Shown in pieces: positions 50,489 through 61,985 of a stretch of DNA of 64,000 nucleotides. The DNA lies in contig CM074806.1 in NCBI GenBank assembly GCA_037447605.1, positions 787,180-851,179 on the forward strand, read 5' to 3'. Numbering within the stretch: position 1 is the stretch's first letter; each line of letters starts with the position of its first letter. The notes under the pieces are model-generated. The model worked only from the letters and a program-made list of their open reading frames with translations, was not told the origin of the DNA and ran no database searches. This DNA is from Zygnema circumcarinatum (lineage: Eukaryota; Streptophyta; Zygnematophyceae; Zygnematales; Zygnemataceae). The position numbers and the translations under genes are program-made.

Positions 50489-53400
50489 ATGCAGGCGCCA
50501 AGGACGGGGCAGAGGGCGCCTGCAGCTGCGCAATGCGCCTCCTGCAGGGCGTTTTCAGCTTCTACGTTTCGTGAAATTAAGTTTTCGGGTGCTGGAATAG
50601 GTGGGAATGGTGAAAGATTCTCGGGGGAGGGCCTGAAAGGCCAGGTTTGGATCGCACCTTCGATTTCTACTGTCGCTGCTACCCGCCTGATAAAATATAA
50701 TAAGAAATGGATACAACACTCGTGGCTGGTTTCGCACCCTCCTGGAACGGGGAGCTTGAGTCGTCAGCGATGCTCGAGGAAATGTCAGAGGCGATTGCCG
50801 TTTCACAGACATATCATTCAAGCAGGGGCCGTAGATCCAAGCTTTGTTACTGCAGGAGGCAATTTTCTCTCAGAAACACTCTCTCATGCAGCAGAAAGTG
50901 TAAGGACACTTCTGAGGTTTGGAAATATTGCAGAAATTTCGGAAAACTTGCCAGTTGTCATCGTCGGCGATGGTGGAACACGCGTGGCTGGTGAAGCAGC
51001 AGAGAATTTATTCAAGGATCTGAATGCCACAATACATACTACTGGCTTGTTGGTCGAGGGGAGTCTGCAGGTAGCCTTGGCTGCCGCACTGGCTTCAGCT
51101 GGTGGAGCTATTATAGGAAGTTCAAGAAGTAATAATTTGGCGGTTGCTGAATCAAAAGATAGCAGGGACAACCGCAATAAGCAGCAATTTGAACCAACGG
51201 AAGGTCCGTGTGAAGCGGTAGAAGAGAACGAGGGAGAGGGCGAGGAGGAGGGACAAATAACTGAAACAGATAGAAGTCCTGACCTCCAGATGCAACTCAG
51301 TGACTCTTCATTCAACCGTTTTGTCATAACTCGTTGTCCGGCGCTGAGGAGCAGCACATCTGCTGTTGACTTTTCCGCACTCAGTGGTTCACGGATAAAG
51401 GGGAGAAGACAAGGTGGAGGGCGACGGAGACCACTTCCGAATGCAAGCCATGGCGTGGAGCTTATTGGCCTGCAGCGCAGTTGCTTGCTTGCCGCTGATG
51501 GGGGTGTGGTGGCCATGGACTGGGCGTCTGACGTCAGCCTTACCGACGACAATGGAATGGAAACAACTGTTCTGGTGGTGGCAGGGACACCTGAGGGAAG
51601 CGCAGACCTGGAAATTAGGGCATTTGCGGAAGCGGCTCGATGCCAAGGCCTTTTTGCTGTCATTTTAAATCCACGCGGCTGTGGGGGGAGCCCGCTGACG
51701 AGCCCCAGGTATTGTCTCGTTCCCTCGTTTAAACTGATGTATTCCGAAGCCTTCTTGCTCCATTGGCATCTTTCGACTAGTGCAGAATTCGGAGCACTTT
51801 TGAGAAAATAGACGAAAGTATTGATGGTTAGAGTTATTTTCTTCAGCAACGTTTTTTGCGGCAACTGTAGTCATGACCAGAAAACTGCCTTAGAGTTCTA
51901 TGTGGTGACACAGAAGGAAGCAAACTTATCTTGAACTTGAGGAAGTGCACAACTTCATGTTTCATTCTCATAAGGCACTTGGACTTGAACATGCCTTCAA
52001 GTAACGACGGGCCACTTTCTAGGTTCATAAATTCTGTTGAACACAATGTTTTGAACTATCATAACGTAGTTGTAAAAAGGGAAGATATAAAGAAAAGAGT
52101 GAAACTGGTTTGCACTAGCGGCAATTGCACTGAGACCATTCAAGAACCTATTGGGCAAGAACCTATGCGAACAACCCTTTCCCTTCTGAACAGGTCTTTC
52201 TAGGAAACACGTGATTTAGCCATTTAGTGACGCTGTGTTCTCGGGAGGGCCTTCTGCAGGCTTTTCTCTCCAGCTGATAGTGCAGACGTCCTTTTGGCCG
52301 CCGAGTATCTGTCAATAAAGCGGCCGCTGAGTCCCCTTTTTGCAGTTGGATGGGGCGAGGGAGGCAGCATGATCATAAGGCACTTAGGGGAGGCAGGCCT
52401 GCAGACTCCAATAGCAGCAGCAGTAACGATAGGAGCACCGCTTTGCTTACATGAGGCTGCAGTCAGTCTCGAACGCCCCATTAACCAGCCACAAAATACT
52501 GCCATAACGGATGGGTTGAAGCAGCTGTTGAGAGCTCATCAGGTGGGTTGAGCGGCCTCACCACCGACAGGCGATTGAGAAGAAGGAAAATTTGGCAAAA
52601 TAGCTGCAACACTTCACGTTTTTTTATCTAGAGTTGAAGAGCGAAAATCGTGAGAGATGCCTCTCTGTTGTGAAGGTGTGGATTGCAGATGCTGTTTGAG
52701 GGCACTCGATCAGGCTTTGGGGTCGAGGCGGCATTGGGAGCAAAGTCTGTGCGGGAGTTTGACCGTGCAATCAGACGTGTTTCTCTCGCGTGTGATTCTA
52801 TGGACGAGTACTACCAGGCAGTTAGCTGCCAGAATGCTTTGTCGAAAGTGCAAATTCCGCTTTTGTGCATTCAGGTGAGCTCCAGCAAGACTTCTCGTTT
52901 ACTCCTCTTTCCCCCTCCCCCCCTCCCCCCCCCCGGTCGTCTCCATATTCTGTCTACATCTCTCCTTTCCTCTCCACGTACCTCTCCCTCGCGCTCTCCC
53001 TAGCCGCTCTATCTGTCCTTTTTCATGTTCATCACATTTCGCATGCGTTCGCATTCATTCGCATCCACTTCCTTCCCCACACTTTATTTCCTGGCTCTCA
53101 CGTTTACAGCCACGTCTCCCATTTTCGTCTCCACCTCTGTTTTCTTCCAACTATGTCTCTTCCTGTGCTCGTTTCCCTTAATCACCTTCTCCCTCTCAGG
53201 TTTCCTCAGGGTACACTCCCTTCCTCCAAGCACGTTCACGCCTCTCTTTGATCCCCCTCCCTTCTCAGGGCGCAGGGTTCAGTCCGAGCTGAGGACGGGG
53301 GTTTGAGATTGGGCAGGCTGTTGACGACGCTCAGGCGCCATTGCTGGCCCTCCCGCTTCCTGCCATGAAGGCGAATCCCAGCATCACATTGGCAGTCGCA

Positions 53401-56400
53401 ACATCGTTTCGCCATGAAGGAGAAGATGTGAGAGGGAGTCTTCGGAGAGGGGGCTGGAGAGTCGACGCGGTCCTGCAGGTGAAAGACTTTAACTGTGTGT
53501 CGATTATTGTTCTTCCTTTTTTCCATCTTCATGTTGTTGTCAATCGAAGTCTGTGTCAATCTGTGTCCTTTGTTCTTTCCTTGATCATTTGTGTGTGCTT
53601 TCTGTTCTTCCAGTGGCTTGCTGCAGTGGAAGTGGCCCTCCTAAAGGGCAAGCGGCCGGACGATCAGGCTGGGCCACCTCTGCCACATGTCAAGCCTCCA
53701 GGATTTCTCTCATGGGGAAATGGGCGAGAGAGCGCCATTCCGCTTGTGGAGTTGGAGGATTCGGGAGCGACTCCTGCAGCCATGGATGGAAGGATTACTG
53801 CAGAGGATGAGGGTTTAGAGGCAGAGTTCTGTGAGATTCCAGAAGCACAGATCCCCGAAAACAGTGCCAGTGTTAGTATTTTGAGGGAAGCAGAGTCTGC
53901 ACAGCGAACAGTTGACGAAGTGTTCGGGAACTGTCAGGAGGAGGGGGACATAACTGGAGTAACAGCACAGGACGAGAGAGAAAGCGGAGGAGAGAAACAG
54001 GACGATAAAGGGCAGGAGAATCCTCCTCCTCCTGCTCCTGCTCCTCCTCCTCCTCCTCCTCCTCCTGGCTCAACTCCAGAAGAGGCAGGAAGAGCACGTG
54101 CAACCGCGGAAAGTGTTTTGAACATGCTCGATATAACAAGGCCTGGAATCTTGCAACCAGAGCAAAAGCAAAAGGTGAGGTTGTCAATTATGATTAGTCT
54201 TTAGAGTTCTTGGTGACCTAGCCTGAGCGTGCCGTGAGTTGAGTCTCTGCCTCATTCTCTCAGTTCCTGACTCTCCCCTTACCCCACCTCGTCCTCCCTC
54301 ATCCAACCTCCGCCTTGTTCGTAACTTTTCTTTCAGCAAATACATAGCAAATAAAAGTCCTTTGTTTTTCTTCCCTTTCCTAGAAATTCTTGGCCATTGA
54401 CATGCTCTCATTCTCCTCGTGCGACTGCAGGCATTGGCTGCCGTAGGACGAGGGGAGTCGCTGGTGAACGCTCTGCAGGTAATAGACGCGCGCTCTCTCT
54501 CATATCTTCCACTTCAAATTGCGAGCTGCGACACTTGTCAGAATAGCAGGTCAGTTGGCCGAGGGAGGGAGGGAGGAGGATTGGAGAGTGACAAAGGGTT
54601 GGGTGTGCAGGGTGCTGTACCGGAGGATGTGCGCGGAACACTTACAACTGCTATGCAGGAAGCTATGAAGGCTTCGAATATTAATTTTTCCTTAGTTGGT
54701 CTGCCGCATCCGAGCCTTTTTTCTGGCTCAGAGGAGCCCTCCCCTTCTCCCCCCACTACTCCTCTACCACAGCCAACCCCATCTGCTACCTCTACGGAGG
54801 AATCAGGGAAGTCGCAGGCTTCGGGAGAGAGCAATGGAGAAACGAAGTCATTTCCGTCCACTGCTCAAACTGAGGAAAGTGGTAAAAATCAGTCCGAAGG
54901 AAAGGAAGGCAGGAAGGAGTCGGAAGTTCGGCAAAAAGGTGTAGAGACGAAGGGAGAGGGTTCTGAGGGAGGCTCCTCTGAAGGGAGTGGAGGAGCTGAA
55001 GGTGTGATAGAGGCTGACGGCATCAAAGAGAAGGAGAGCAAGGATGATGTAAAGGTGAAGGTCGCTCAAAATACGGGAGACGACATCCTATCCACCAATG
55101 AAAAACCAGATGTGACTGCGAAGGGGGTGGTGGAGCACAGTACAGTAAGCACAAACGATGAAGGAGCTGAAAAAAATGTTAAGGATGAAGGGAGTGAGAA
55201 GGTGAATGATCAGACACAGAAAGGAGAGTCAGAGAATTCTGGAGAGGAAAAGAAGGTGAAGGGTGAAAAGGAAGAGGGGAAGATAGCAGAAGACAAAAGC
55301 AAGGACCCAACTCCTGCCGTAGCCGGAGCAGCTGTAAACGCAGCAGCAGCTTTGTCTCCTCCGGCTGCCCGACCGGCTACTCCTCAGAAGCAGATAGATA
55401 TGCGGATGGCTATGGAGGCTCTCACAGGTCTCGATGACTCGACACAGATGGCAGTCACAAATGTTCTTGGCGTGGTCGATTCGATGTTGTCGAGGCTTGA
55501 GATGGAACAGAAAGAAGCAACAGAAGGCGATGGCAGTGTGATAGAAGAGTCGGAAGAACGGGTGGAGGTAAACGAGGGCGAGGAGAATGAAGGAAGTGCG
55601 AGAACAGAAGAAGGGGATGCAGGGAAGCTGAAGAAAGTGAAGCTTGAGAGGGATGACGGCTGGGAGGAGGGTCAGGGAGCTGCTGCTTCTTTGGAAGATT
55701 TTAACGGTGGTGGCAGGGTTATAGATGTTGGGCAGGATGGAAATGGAGACGGTAGTGGGATGGGAGTGAGGGCTGAGGGAGGGATGACGGAGGAAGGGAG
55801 GAGGGAGGAAGGAGGTCACAGTGGAGTGACGCAAAAGCAGCCAGAGATAGGGCAAGGAAACGGGAAAGTGGTAGATGAAATAAGTAGTCGCAATGCATCT
55901 TTTTCGTCTGGTTTGAATCCAAATTCACCTGGCCGAGAAATTGGGGTCCAAGAAAAGCATGGAGGAAGTCCCATGCAATTGGAAGGAAATTCAGGGGAAA
56001 GCGATGCCATGGGTGCACGGAGTGAGAAGGAGGATGGTACTAGCATCAACAGAAACGCGCAAGGTGAGGGAGGACGAGAGAAGGAGAAGGAGAAGGGCAG
56101 CGAGATTTCAAACCCCAGTAGCCTGAACGACCTTTTGACGGATGTGAGGGAAGCAGCGGTACAGAAGAATTTCCAGCCACGTTTTCCGGCAGAATCCGTT
56201 GGAATTAACGGTACCCCGCGAGCGGCAGGTAGAGCTGTGGTCGCAGCCGCTGAAGTGAATGGATCGTATCATAAGAGGTCGAAAGAAGGAGGAGCAGCTG
56301 ACAAGCACGAGGACGAGCAGGAAATGGTAAAAGCTCGTGCACGGGCTCTTGCGGACGGAATTCTCTTTCCTGATAGTGTTCTGGGAAAATCTTCACTAGC

Positions 56401-59400
56401 GAGCGAGGGGCTAGGGGAGCCCAGCCGGAATGGTTTAAGTCATAGTGAAGCAAGCAAGCAAGGAAATGGGCCACATGAAGCAGGTGCAGCGTATTTAGAA
56501 CGGCGGGAATTGTCGCATAAGGATGGGAAGGTAGGGGTTGGGCTAGGAGGGGAGAAAGGGAAGACGGGAAGTGAAGAGAGTGGAAGGAAGGACGAGCAGC
56601 TACTGCGGGAGGGGCGAACTGCGGTTGAGCTTTCTAACGCGGAGGGAATTTCACAGGAGAGAGGGAATACGGGTCGGGAAATAGGGAGGAAAGAGGACGT
56701 CATGCCTGTTCTGGAACAATGTGAGGAGAGGTCAGGACGAGTTCATGGAAAAGCACGTAGTGGTGATGAGGAGTGGAAGAACGAGTGGGTTAATCGGGAA
56801 GAACAGCAAAGACAGGAGATGGATATCGAGATAGAAACTGTCTCTGAAAGGAAAGCGGACATAGGAGGTTTGAAGGTTTTGGAGCTCGTTGGTCAGGCCG
56901 TTAAGTTTGAGCTGCTGAGGCGGCTTGGAGAAGTATTCTTTAAAGCATTTGGGTTGAACGTTGAAGAAAAGGCTGGGACAGTAATGAGAGCAATGAAGGC
57001 TACCATTTTTGCATCTAGAGATTCAGAAGAGAGCAGGAGGGAGGAACCTGGACTGATGCAATTATTGGGAAAGCCGTTAGGGAGTGTGAAAGTTGTAGGA
57101 GAACTACAACATGTACATGTAGGATTACTTTTTGGATTGGCGATGGTTCTTGTAGGGATAGTGGTTGTAGCATTAAAGAAAATTTTACAGGACCAAGAGA
57201 AGGAAAAACTGGGCGGGGAATTTGTTCCGGAGAGGAACGATAGGAACGAGGGAATGAGAGGAATCAAGGAGACGGAGAATGGAGGCGGAGAAACAGTCGC
57301 AGTAAGTATAAGAGGTGAGAATAGAGTGGGCGGGAATTGGCACCATGGCCAGGAGGGAGAGGATGCGAAAGCAGCGGTGGAAGTGGAAGGTGGAGGACCC
57401 GAAATGGTGGGAGTGATGGCAGCAGCAGTTGGAGCATCTGCTGCTTTTGGCGGAAATGCTGGTAACCTGCTGGGAGAGAAAGCGATGGGGACGGAGGATA
57501 GGGAGGGCACAAATAACCAGAGAGGTGAACATGAGGGAGATGACATAGGAAGAACTGGAAGTGGCGAAAATGAAGGCCCTTTTGATGCTCTCGCTGAGAA
57601 GGCCATGTCTGTTGCATCACCCGTAATCCCGAGAGGACAGGACGGAGCAATCGACCAAGAAAGGTGAGAAAGTGGGAGCACAAAAATCAAGATCCTATTA
57701 TGACTTCGTGACTATGTCTGTGAAAGGATATTCCCTTTGTTTCTACTCTGTTTCTGGCATTTCCCAAATGCCTGAAAAAACTTGCAATTCCTAAAAGTAC
57801 TGAAATCTAGAGAGGTTCTGAACCCTGACTAACGATGTGGAGAGCAATTTATATCTGGTGGCTGTTTTTTGCCAGGCTTGTGGCCATGCTGGCTGAATTT
57901 GGACAGAGAGGCGGAATGCTGCGATTGGTCGGAAAGGGAGCGCTGCTGTGGGGGGGGCTTCGAGGAGCAACCGCCCTCGTTGAACGGCTCATTGGGTTCC
58001 TTCGAATCCGACAGCGACCTCTCGCACACAGGTGGGAGAAAAGTGACCCACTAAACTGCAATAACTTCAAAGACACCCAAATATGCAAATAACGAGAAAG
58101 ACGACTCTATAAAGCAATTGATGTTTACATTTATGAATTGGGGGAGAAGAGTTGGTGGGCGGCTTGTCTTCAGACTTGTGGCCTTTCTAGCCATGGCGGT
58201 GCTGTTGTGGACCCCGGTTCTTGTTCCACTCCTCCCTTCTCTTCTCCAGCAGTGGGCGACCTCATCTCCCGCACCTGTGACGAACGCTGCTCTTGCTGTG
58301 GGTCTCTATGGCGCCTTTTTCCTCCTTGTGCGAATATGGGGGGAGAAGGTTCGCGAGTACGAGAGGCCTTTAGCAACCTATGGGTTGCGTCTGCTCTCAC
58401 GAGAGAGGGTAAGGCTCACAGCTGCTCCTGACCGCTCGCCTCCTTCCTGTCTAATACGTGTTCTTTTCTCGTCTCCATCTTTCTCCTCTCTCCGCGTTCT
58501 CCGGTTTTCTCCTCCATTGCTTTGTCGTCATATGCACATATTTTGACTCTGTTTTTTCACAGCGGGTTGGAAGAGAGGAGCTGGGTAGGGGGATGACAAG
58601 GGGGGACCGAAGGAGGGAGAGGAAACGGTGTCTTTGTTGGTACAGCTATGACTCGACCAAGCAAGTGAATTTCGTTTCGTCTGTTGGATGTGGGCGCAGA
58701 TTTCTTCGCTTTTTGTTGGCCTCGGAGGAGGCATCGCTCTTGTAGGCCTGCTGAGTACGGCTCAGTTGGCTCTTGGCTACGTGATACTTCTGAGGCCAAT
58801 CAATGACGTCCACGTGGCAAGCGGCTTGGCAGTACTCGGTGCTCGAGTCGTGGCGGTTCTGAAGCTCAGCCGACTTATTGTGGAGGCCTTAGCGATGGGG
58901 CTGGCAGTGGCGGTAGTGGAGGAGGTGCTCTTCCGCGCGTGGCTGCAGGAGGAGGTGGCAGCGGACTTAGGGTATCACGGGGCCGCCATTATTGGAGCAG
59001 TTGTTTTCGCAGTGGTCCATAAGTAAGCCCCCAGTTCACAAGCTTGCTCTGAAACTGCATGCACTCTTCCTCTCCTCTCCCTCATCCTCTCCCCTCCACC
59101 TCACAATTCCCCCTCTCTCTCCCATCCACCTCCCACTTCCCCTCTTTCTCTCCTCCCCCTCCCCCCCCCTTCTCGCAAAACGAAAGAAGGGAGAGAGAGA
59201 AATAAGAACCACGAAAGGCATAGTGGCTCCCTCTCCCTCTGCTTGCTTAATGTATTGTGTAGAGGTCCCTTTGTGCAGGTGCCCGCAAGCCCTGTTGGGA
59301 TTGGCCCTCCTCTCCTTGATCCTCACAGGATTGCGTGAGAAGGCAGGCGGCAATTTGGCTTCGCCCATTGGCCTTCACGCGGGACTCATTGCTGCAAACT

Positions 59401-59609
59401 TTGTTCGCGATGCCGGCGGCTTCATGGCCTATGTGGAGGGCCATCCCACATGGATGACGGGCGCCAACGTGCAGCATCCTCTCGGGGGGGTCATGGGCGT
59501 GGCCATGCTGTTGCCACTGGTCATCATGGTCTATCCATGGGCACGGCCTGCCTTTGATGTCCCGAGATCGCCCATGGAAGGAGATGTGAGAGGAGTGGCC
59601 CAGCACTAG
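50489..59609 (+). CDS. Giant alpha/beta-hydrolase + CPBP (CAAX protease) membrane protein, EMB8-like
   Basis: Eleven exons: 50489-51708, 52260-52542, 52689-52874, 53335-53478, 53614-54174, 54431-54478, 54611-57663, 57876-58031, 58174-58408, 58700-59022, 59279-59609. They sum to 2,179 residues with no frame break. An alpha/beta-hydrolase domain of the EMB8 kind lies at about 330-620 (NPRGCGGSPLTSPR, LFEGTRSGFGVEAALGAKS). The nucleophile elbow reads GWGEGG (about 437-442), with Gly where Ser is expected, so it is probably not a working hydrolase. The long exon (residues 815-1832) holds VPEDVRGTLTTAMQEAM, EALTGLDDSTQMAVTNVLGV, a large acidic Glu/Gly/Ser region and a helix near 1651-1671. The C-terminal membrane part carries the CPBP motifs EEVLFR (2036-2041) and FAVVHK. 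The architecture matches Arabidopsis At2g03140; plastid location is inferred from a transit-like N-terminus (MQAPRTGQRAPAAAQCASC). The exon 4 acceptor is the least certain junction. Confidence 0.9.
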
Positions 59610-60605
59610 CAACATAGAGAGGGGCCTGTATTTGACAGAGGGGAAAAATGGGTCATTGTCCATGGTGGCTGTTCTGCAGGAGGTCTGGAGATTGTGCTTT
59701 GGTGGGTCGGAGCCCCGGAGGGTGGGGAAGCTCCTTTCTTCAGATGGTTATTGGTGGTTTGTTTTGTTTGCTCTGTGAATAGTTGGGGCTTAGGAAGTAG
59801 GCCAAGGGGATGGGCGTCTGAGTTTAGGGAGGGATTCTTTTGTGTATACTTAAAAACGAAATGAGAAATGAGAAATGAGAAAGGAATTCCTAAATTTTTT
59901 TCTCAAATTTTTTTTGGAGAACCAATCAAACATTGCACAATTAATTATCGTTCGTGTTCAATTTGAGTTTTCCTTGGGTCCACCGATGAACGATGATATT
60001 TTGGCGGATCACAAAGCGCGTGGACTCTGTAGTCTGTACAGAAATTTTTGATCGGCTTGCGTGAAAAGTCGTACGGCAAAAGTGGACCCTGGGATGAAAC
60101 GAATCCCTCGAATCGCACGGAACCACGAAGGCAAAAAGTGGAATCCACACGTGCGACTGAACACATTGAGTCTTTGAACATTTTTCTTAAACCTTTTCGC
60201 TTTCTTAAATCGGAAAGGTTTCGACCTTGAGCGTTCAAAGTTCAATCCTAACACTGAGAATTGAGAAACTAAGTAAACTCGCTTAACAGTTTCTCAACCT
60301 GGTACCAACTGTTTGGATGTAAATGTACAAGCCTCCCTGCTTCTCCCTCTGTTGCTATTTTTCTTTTCTTCTCTTTCCTTGCCTAGTCACCATTCCCGCG
60401 CTTGCAAGCCCGCCATCCCTCCCTCCATGGCCGCCTCTTGCTGCTCCTCTTGCAAGGGCCGTTTTAGGGTTTTTAGGGTTTTTAGGTGGTTCCATGTGCA
60501 CCACCTTCCCTTCAAGCCATGGCCGTCCCTTGCCAATTCGACAACCGTCCGACTGTAACTACCCCTGCTCGGCATGTTCACACCGAGAGGCAGCTGCGGC
60601 TTTAA
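59610..60605. other. Intergenic, 3' of the CPBP gene
   Basis: Contains a short (GAGAAAT)n run at about 59,860 and TTTTTAGGGTTTTTAGGG at about 60,465-60,485. No exon chain was recognised. A segment at about 59,950-59,985 (cgtgttcaatttgag...cttgggtccac) weakly resembles the reverse complement of about 61,425-61,455. Confidence 0.4.
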
Positions 60606-60945
60606 GTTCCCTAAAAAATTCCAAACAAGGTTTACGAAAGATCTACCTTGGAAATAATAAATTAAAAGACAAAGGAATTACAACGATGTGCCTAACAATA
60701 CTCTTCACATGTATTATCTTGTGCCTCAAAGATGTTTTAAAGGAGCGCTTTTGCACTTTTGTTACACTCTTCTTTTGAAAAAAGGTGTAACAAAAATACA
60801 GATGCATTCTTTTAAAGCACTTTTAAGGGACAAGACAATACTTATGAAGAGAACCGATACTTAGGCAACTCCTTTGTCCTTTAATTCATTATCTCCAAGG
60901 TCGATCTTTCGCAAACCTTGTTTAGATTTCCTGGAGCCTCTGCTT
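60606..60945. repeat. Inverted duplication of a leucine-rich-repeat gene fragment (hairpin)
   Basis: Left arm about 60,606-60,775 and right arm about 60,784-60,945, with a loop of only about 8 bp. Over the first 60 bp the arms match at roughly 85%; the rest is lower, with small gaps. The left arm on the plus strand reads KQGLRKIYLGNNKLKDKGI. The right arm on the minus strand reads KQGLRKIDLGDNELKDKGV. Both are one unit of an RNI/NLRC3-type leucine-rich repeat. Transcription in either direction would give a long imperfect hairpin containing LRR sense and antisense sequence. No complete LRR gene lies in this window. Confidence 0.8.
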
Positions 60946-60997
60946 CCTTCCGTCCTTTGCTGCCTCCGCCTCTCCACCACCAGGCTAACACATTCTT

Positions 60998-61150
60998 ACC
61001 GTACAAAAAAGTGGTTTCGGCAAAATCAGGGCGAATTTCTTGGGAACGCACTTAAGAGGGTGGAAAATATGAGGACCCCCTACTGTACTGTATTCCTTAC
61101 CGTACAACCGTTTCGGCGTACGGCGACGAGACTCGGTCGGGTACCGTACA
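60998..61150. promoter_or_regulatory. Cluster of ACCGTACAA sites
   Basis: ACCGTACAA occurs at about 60,998, 61,099 and 61,142, with GCGTACGGC at about 61,117. This fits the TNCGTACAA core bound by plant SBP-box factors (SPL/CRR1 family), including copper-response elements. It lies just beside the LRR hairpin and may belong to its promoter or to an unseen gene. Confidence 0.4.
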
Positions 61151-61856
61151 ATACAGTAACCGGAATCGGCTCCGTCTGTCCCGTCCGTCGGCGTGTGTCC
61201 CTCTGCTGCCGGCGGGGGCGGGGGCGGAACCTGGGAAGGTCTTAATAGACTATGGAAGGAACCGCGGCGATGTTTTGGGAGATCGAATCTATAAGACTAC
61301 TTTGGTTTTCAAAACTTGAAAAAATTGCCAAGCGTTCGATTGGTTGAGGAAATATTTGAGCATCCTGAAAAGGATACCTTCAAGAACATTAGTAAGTTTT
61401 GGATAAATCGCAAAAAGATCGCATTGGTAAAGCGTGGACCCAAGAAAGGCCAAGCTGAACACGACTATTGAACGATTGTTCAAGGTTGAACTTCGTTTTT
61501 GTGTACATGTTTCGTCCTTGAAAGAAAAAAAAGGAGTCATTTTCTCAACTAAAGCGAGTTCAAATCGGTAGTGGGAATCTAGTTTTTTTTTGGATTTTTG
61601 GGTTTTCGAACACCCAAGATAATTAATCGTTCGTTTTATCAACCACTTGAGTTTTATCGAAGAGGCGTACTGCTGTAACTGCGTGCGATTCATATTCATG
61701 TCTACATTATTGCGCACTTCGAAAAACTCAGAAATGCCAATTTCACAACACTTGCCACTACCCGTCTCACTCTTCTATTCGAGCTCAAACCTTCACCTCA
61801 AGGAAAACAAGCCCCTCTCTCTACCATACACAGCTCCCCAGCCACCCTCAACGTTC

Positions 61857-61898
<42 letters not shown>

Positions 61899-61985
61899 TC
61901 GCTCCCCTTCTCTCTCTCTCTTCAGCGTATATCCCTTAGATTAGACTCCTACCAAATTGACAAGAATATGCACCTCACTCCAACC
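61151..61985. other. Intergenic, 3' flank of the TVP15-like gene
   Basis: Includes an ORF of 142 codons on the minus strand (61,289-61,717) with no recognisable features and AT-rich composition, and the (CT)n repeat at 61,857-61,925. No gene could be supported. Confidence 0.4.
61857..61925. repeat. (CT)n microsatellite
   Basis: About 65 bp of nearly pure CT/TC dinucleotides with a few CCCT interruptions, about 60 bp downstream of the TVP15-like stop codon on the minus strand. Confidence 0.9.

Noticed and set aside
50707-50994. Start of the CPBP gene at MDTTLVAGFAPSW
   Set aside because: This ORF is in a different frame from the conserved hydrolase sequence and stops early.
53272-53345. A one-base frameshift in the G5 run at about 53,300 of the CPBP gene
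   Set aside because: Reading from the AED-like codons would need an extra G. However, the CAG acceptor at 53,334 gives a phase-consistent exon (53335-53478) with no frame break.
59945-61460. A larger terminal-inverted-repeat element enclosing the LRR hairpin
   Set aside because: Only about 30 bp near 59,950-59,985 resembles the reverse complement near 61,425-61,455, imperfectly. There are no clear ends and no target duplication.
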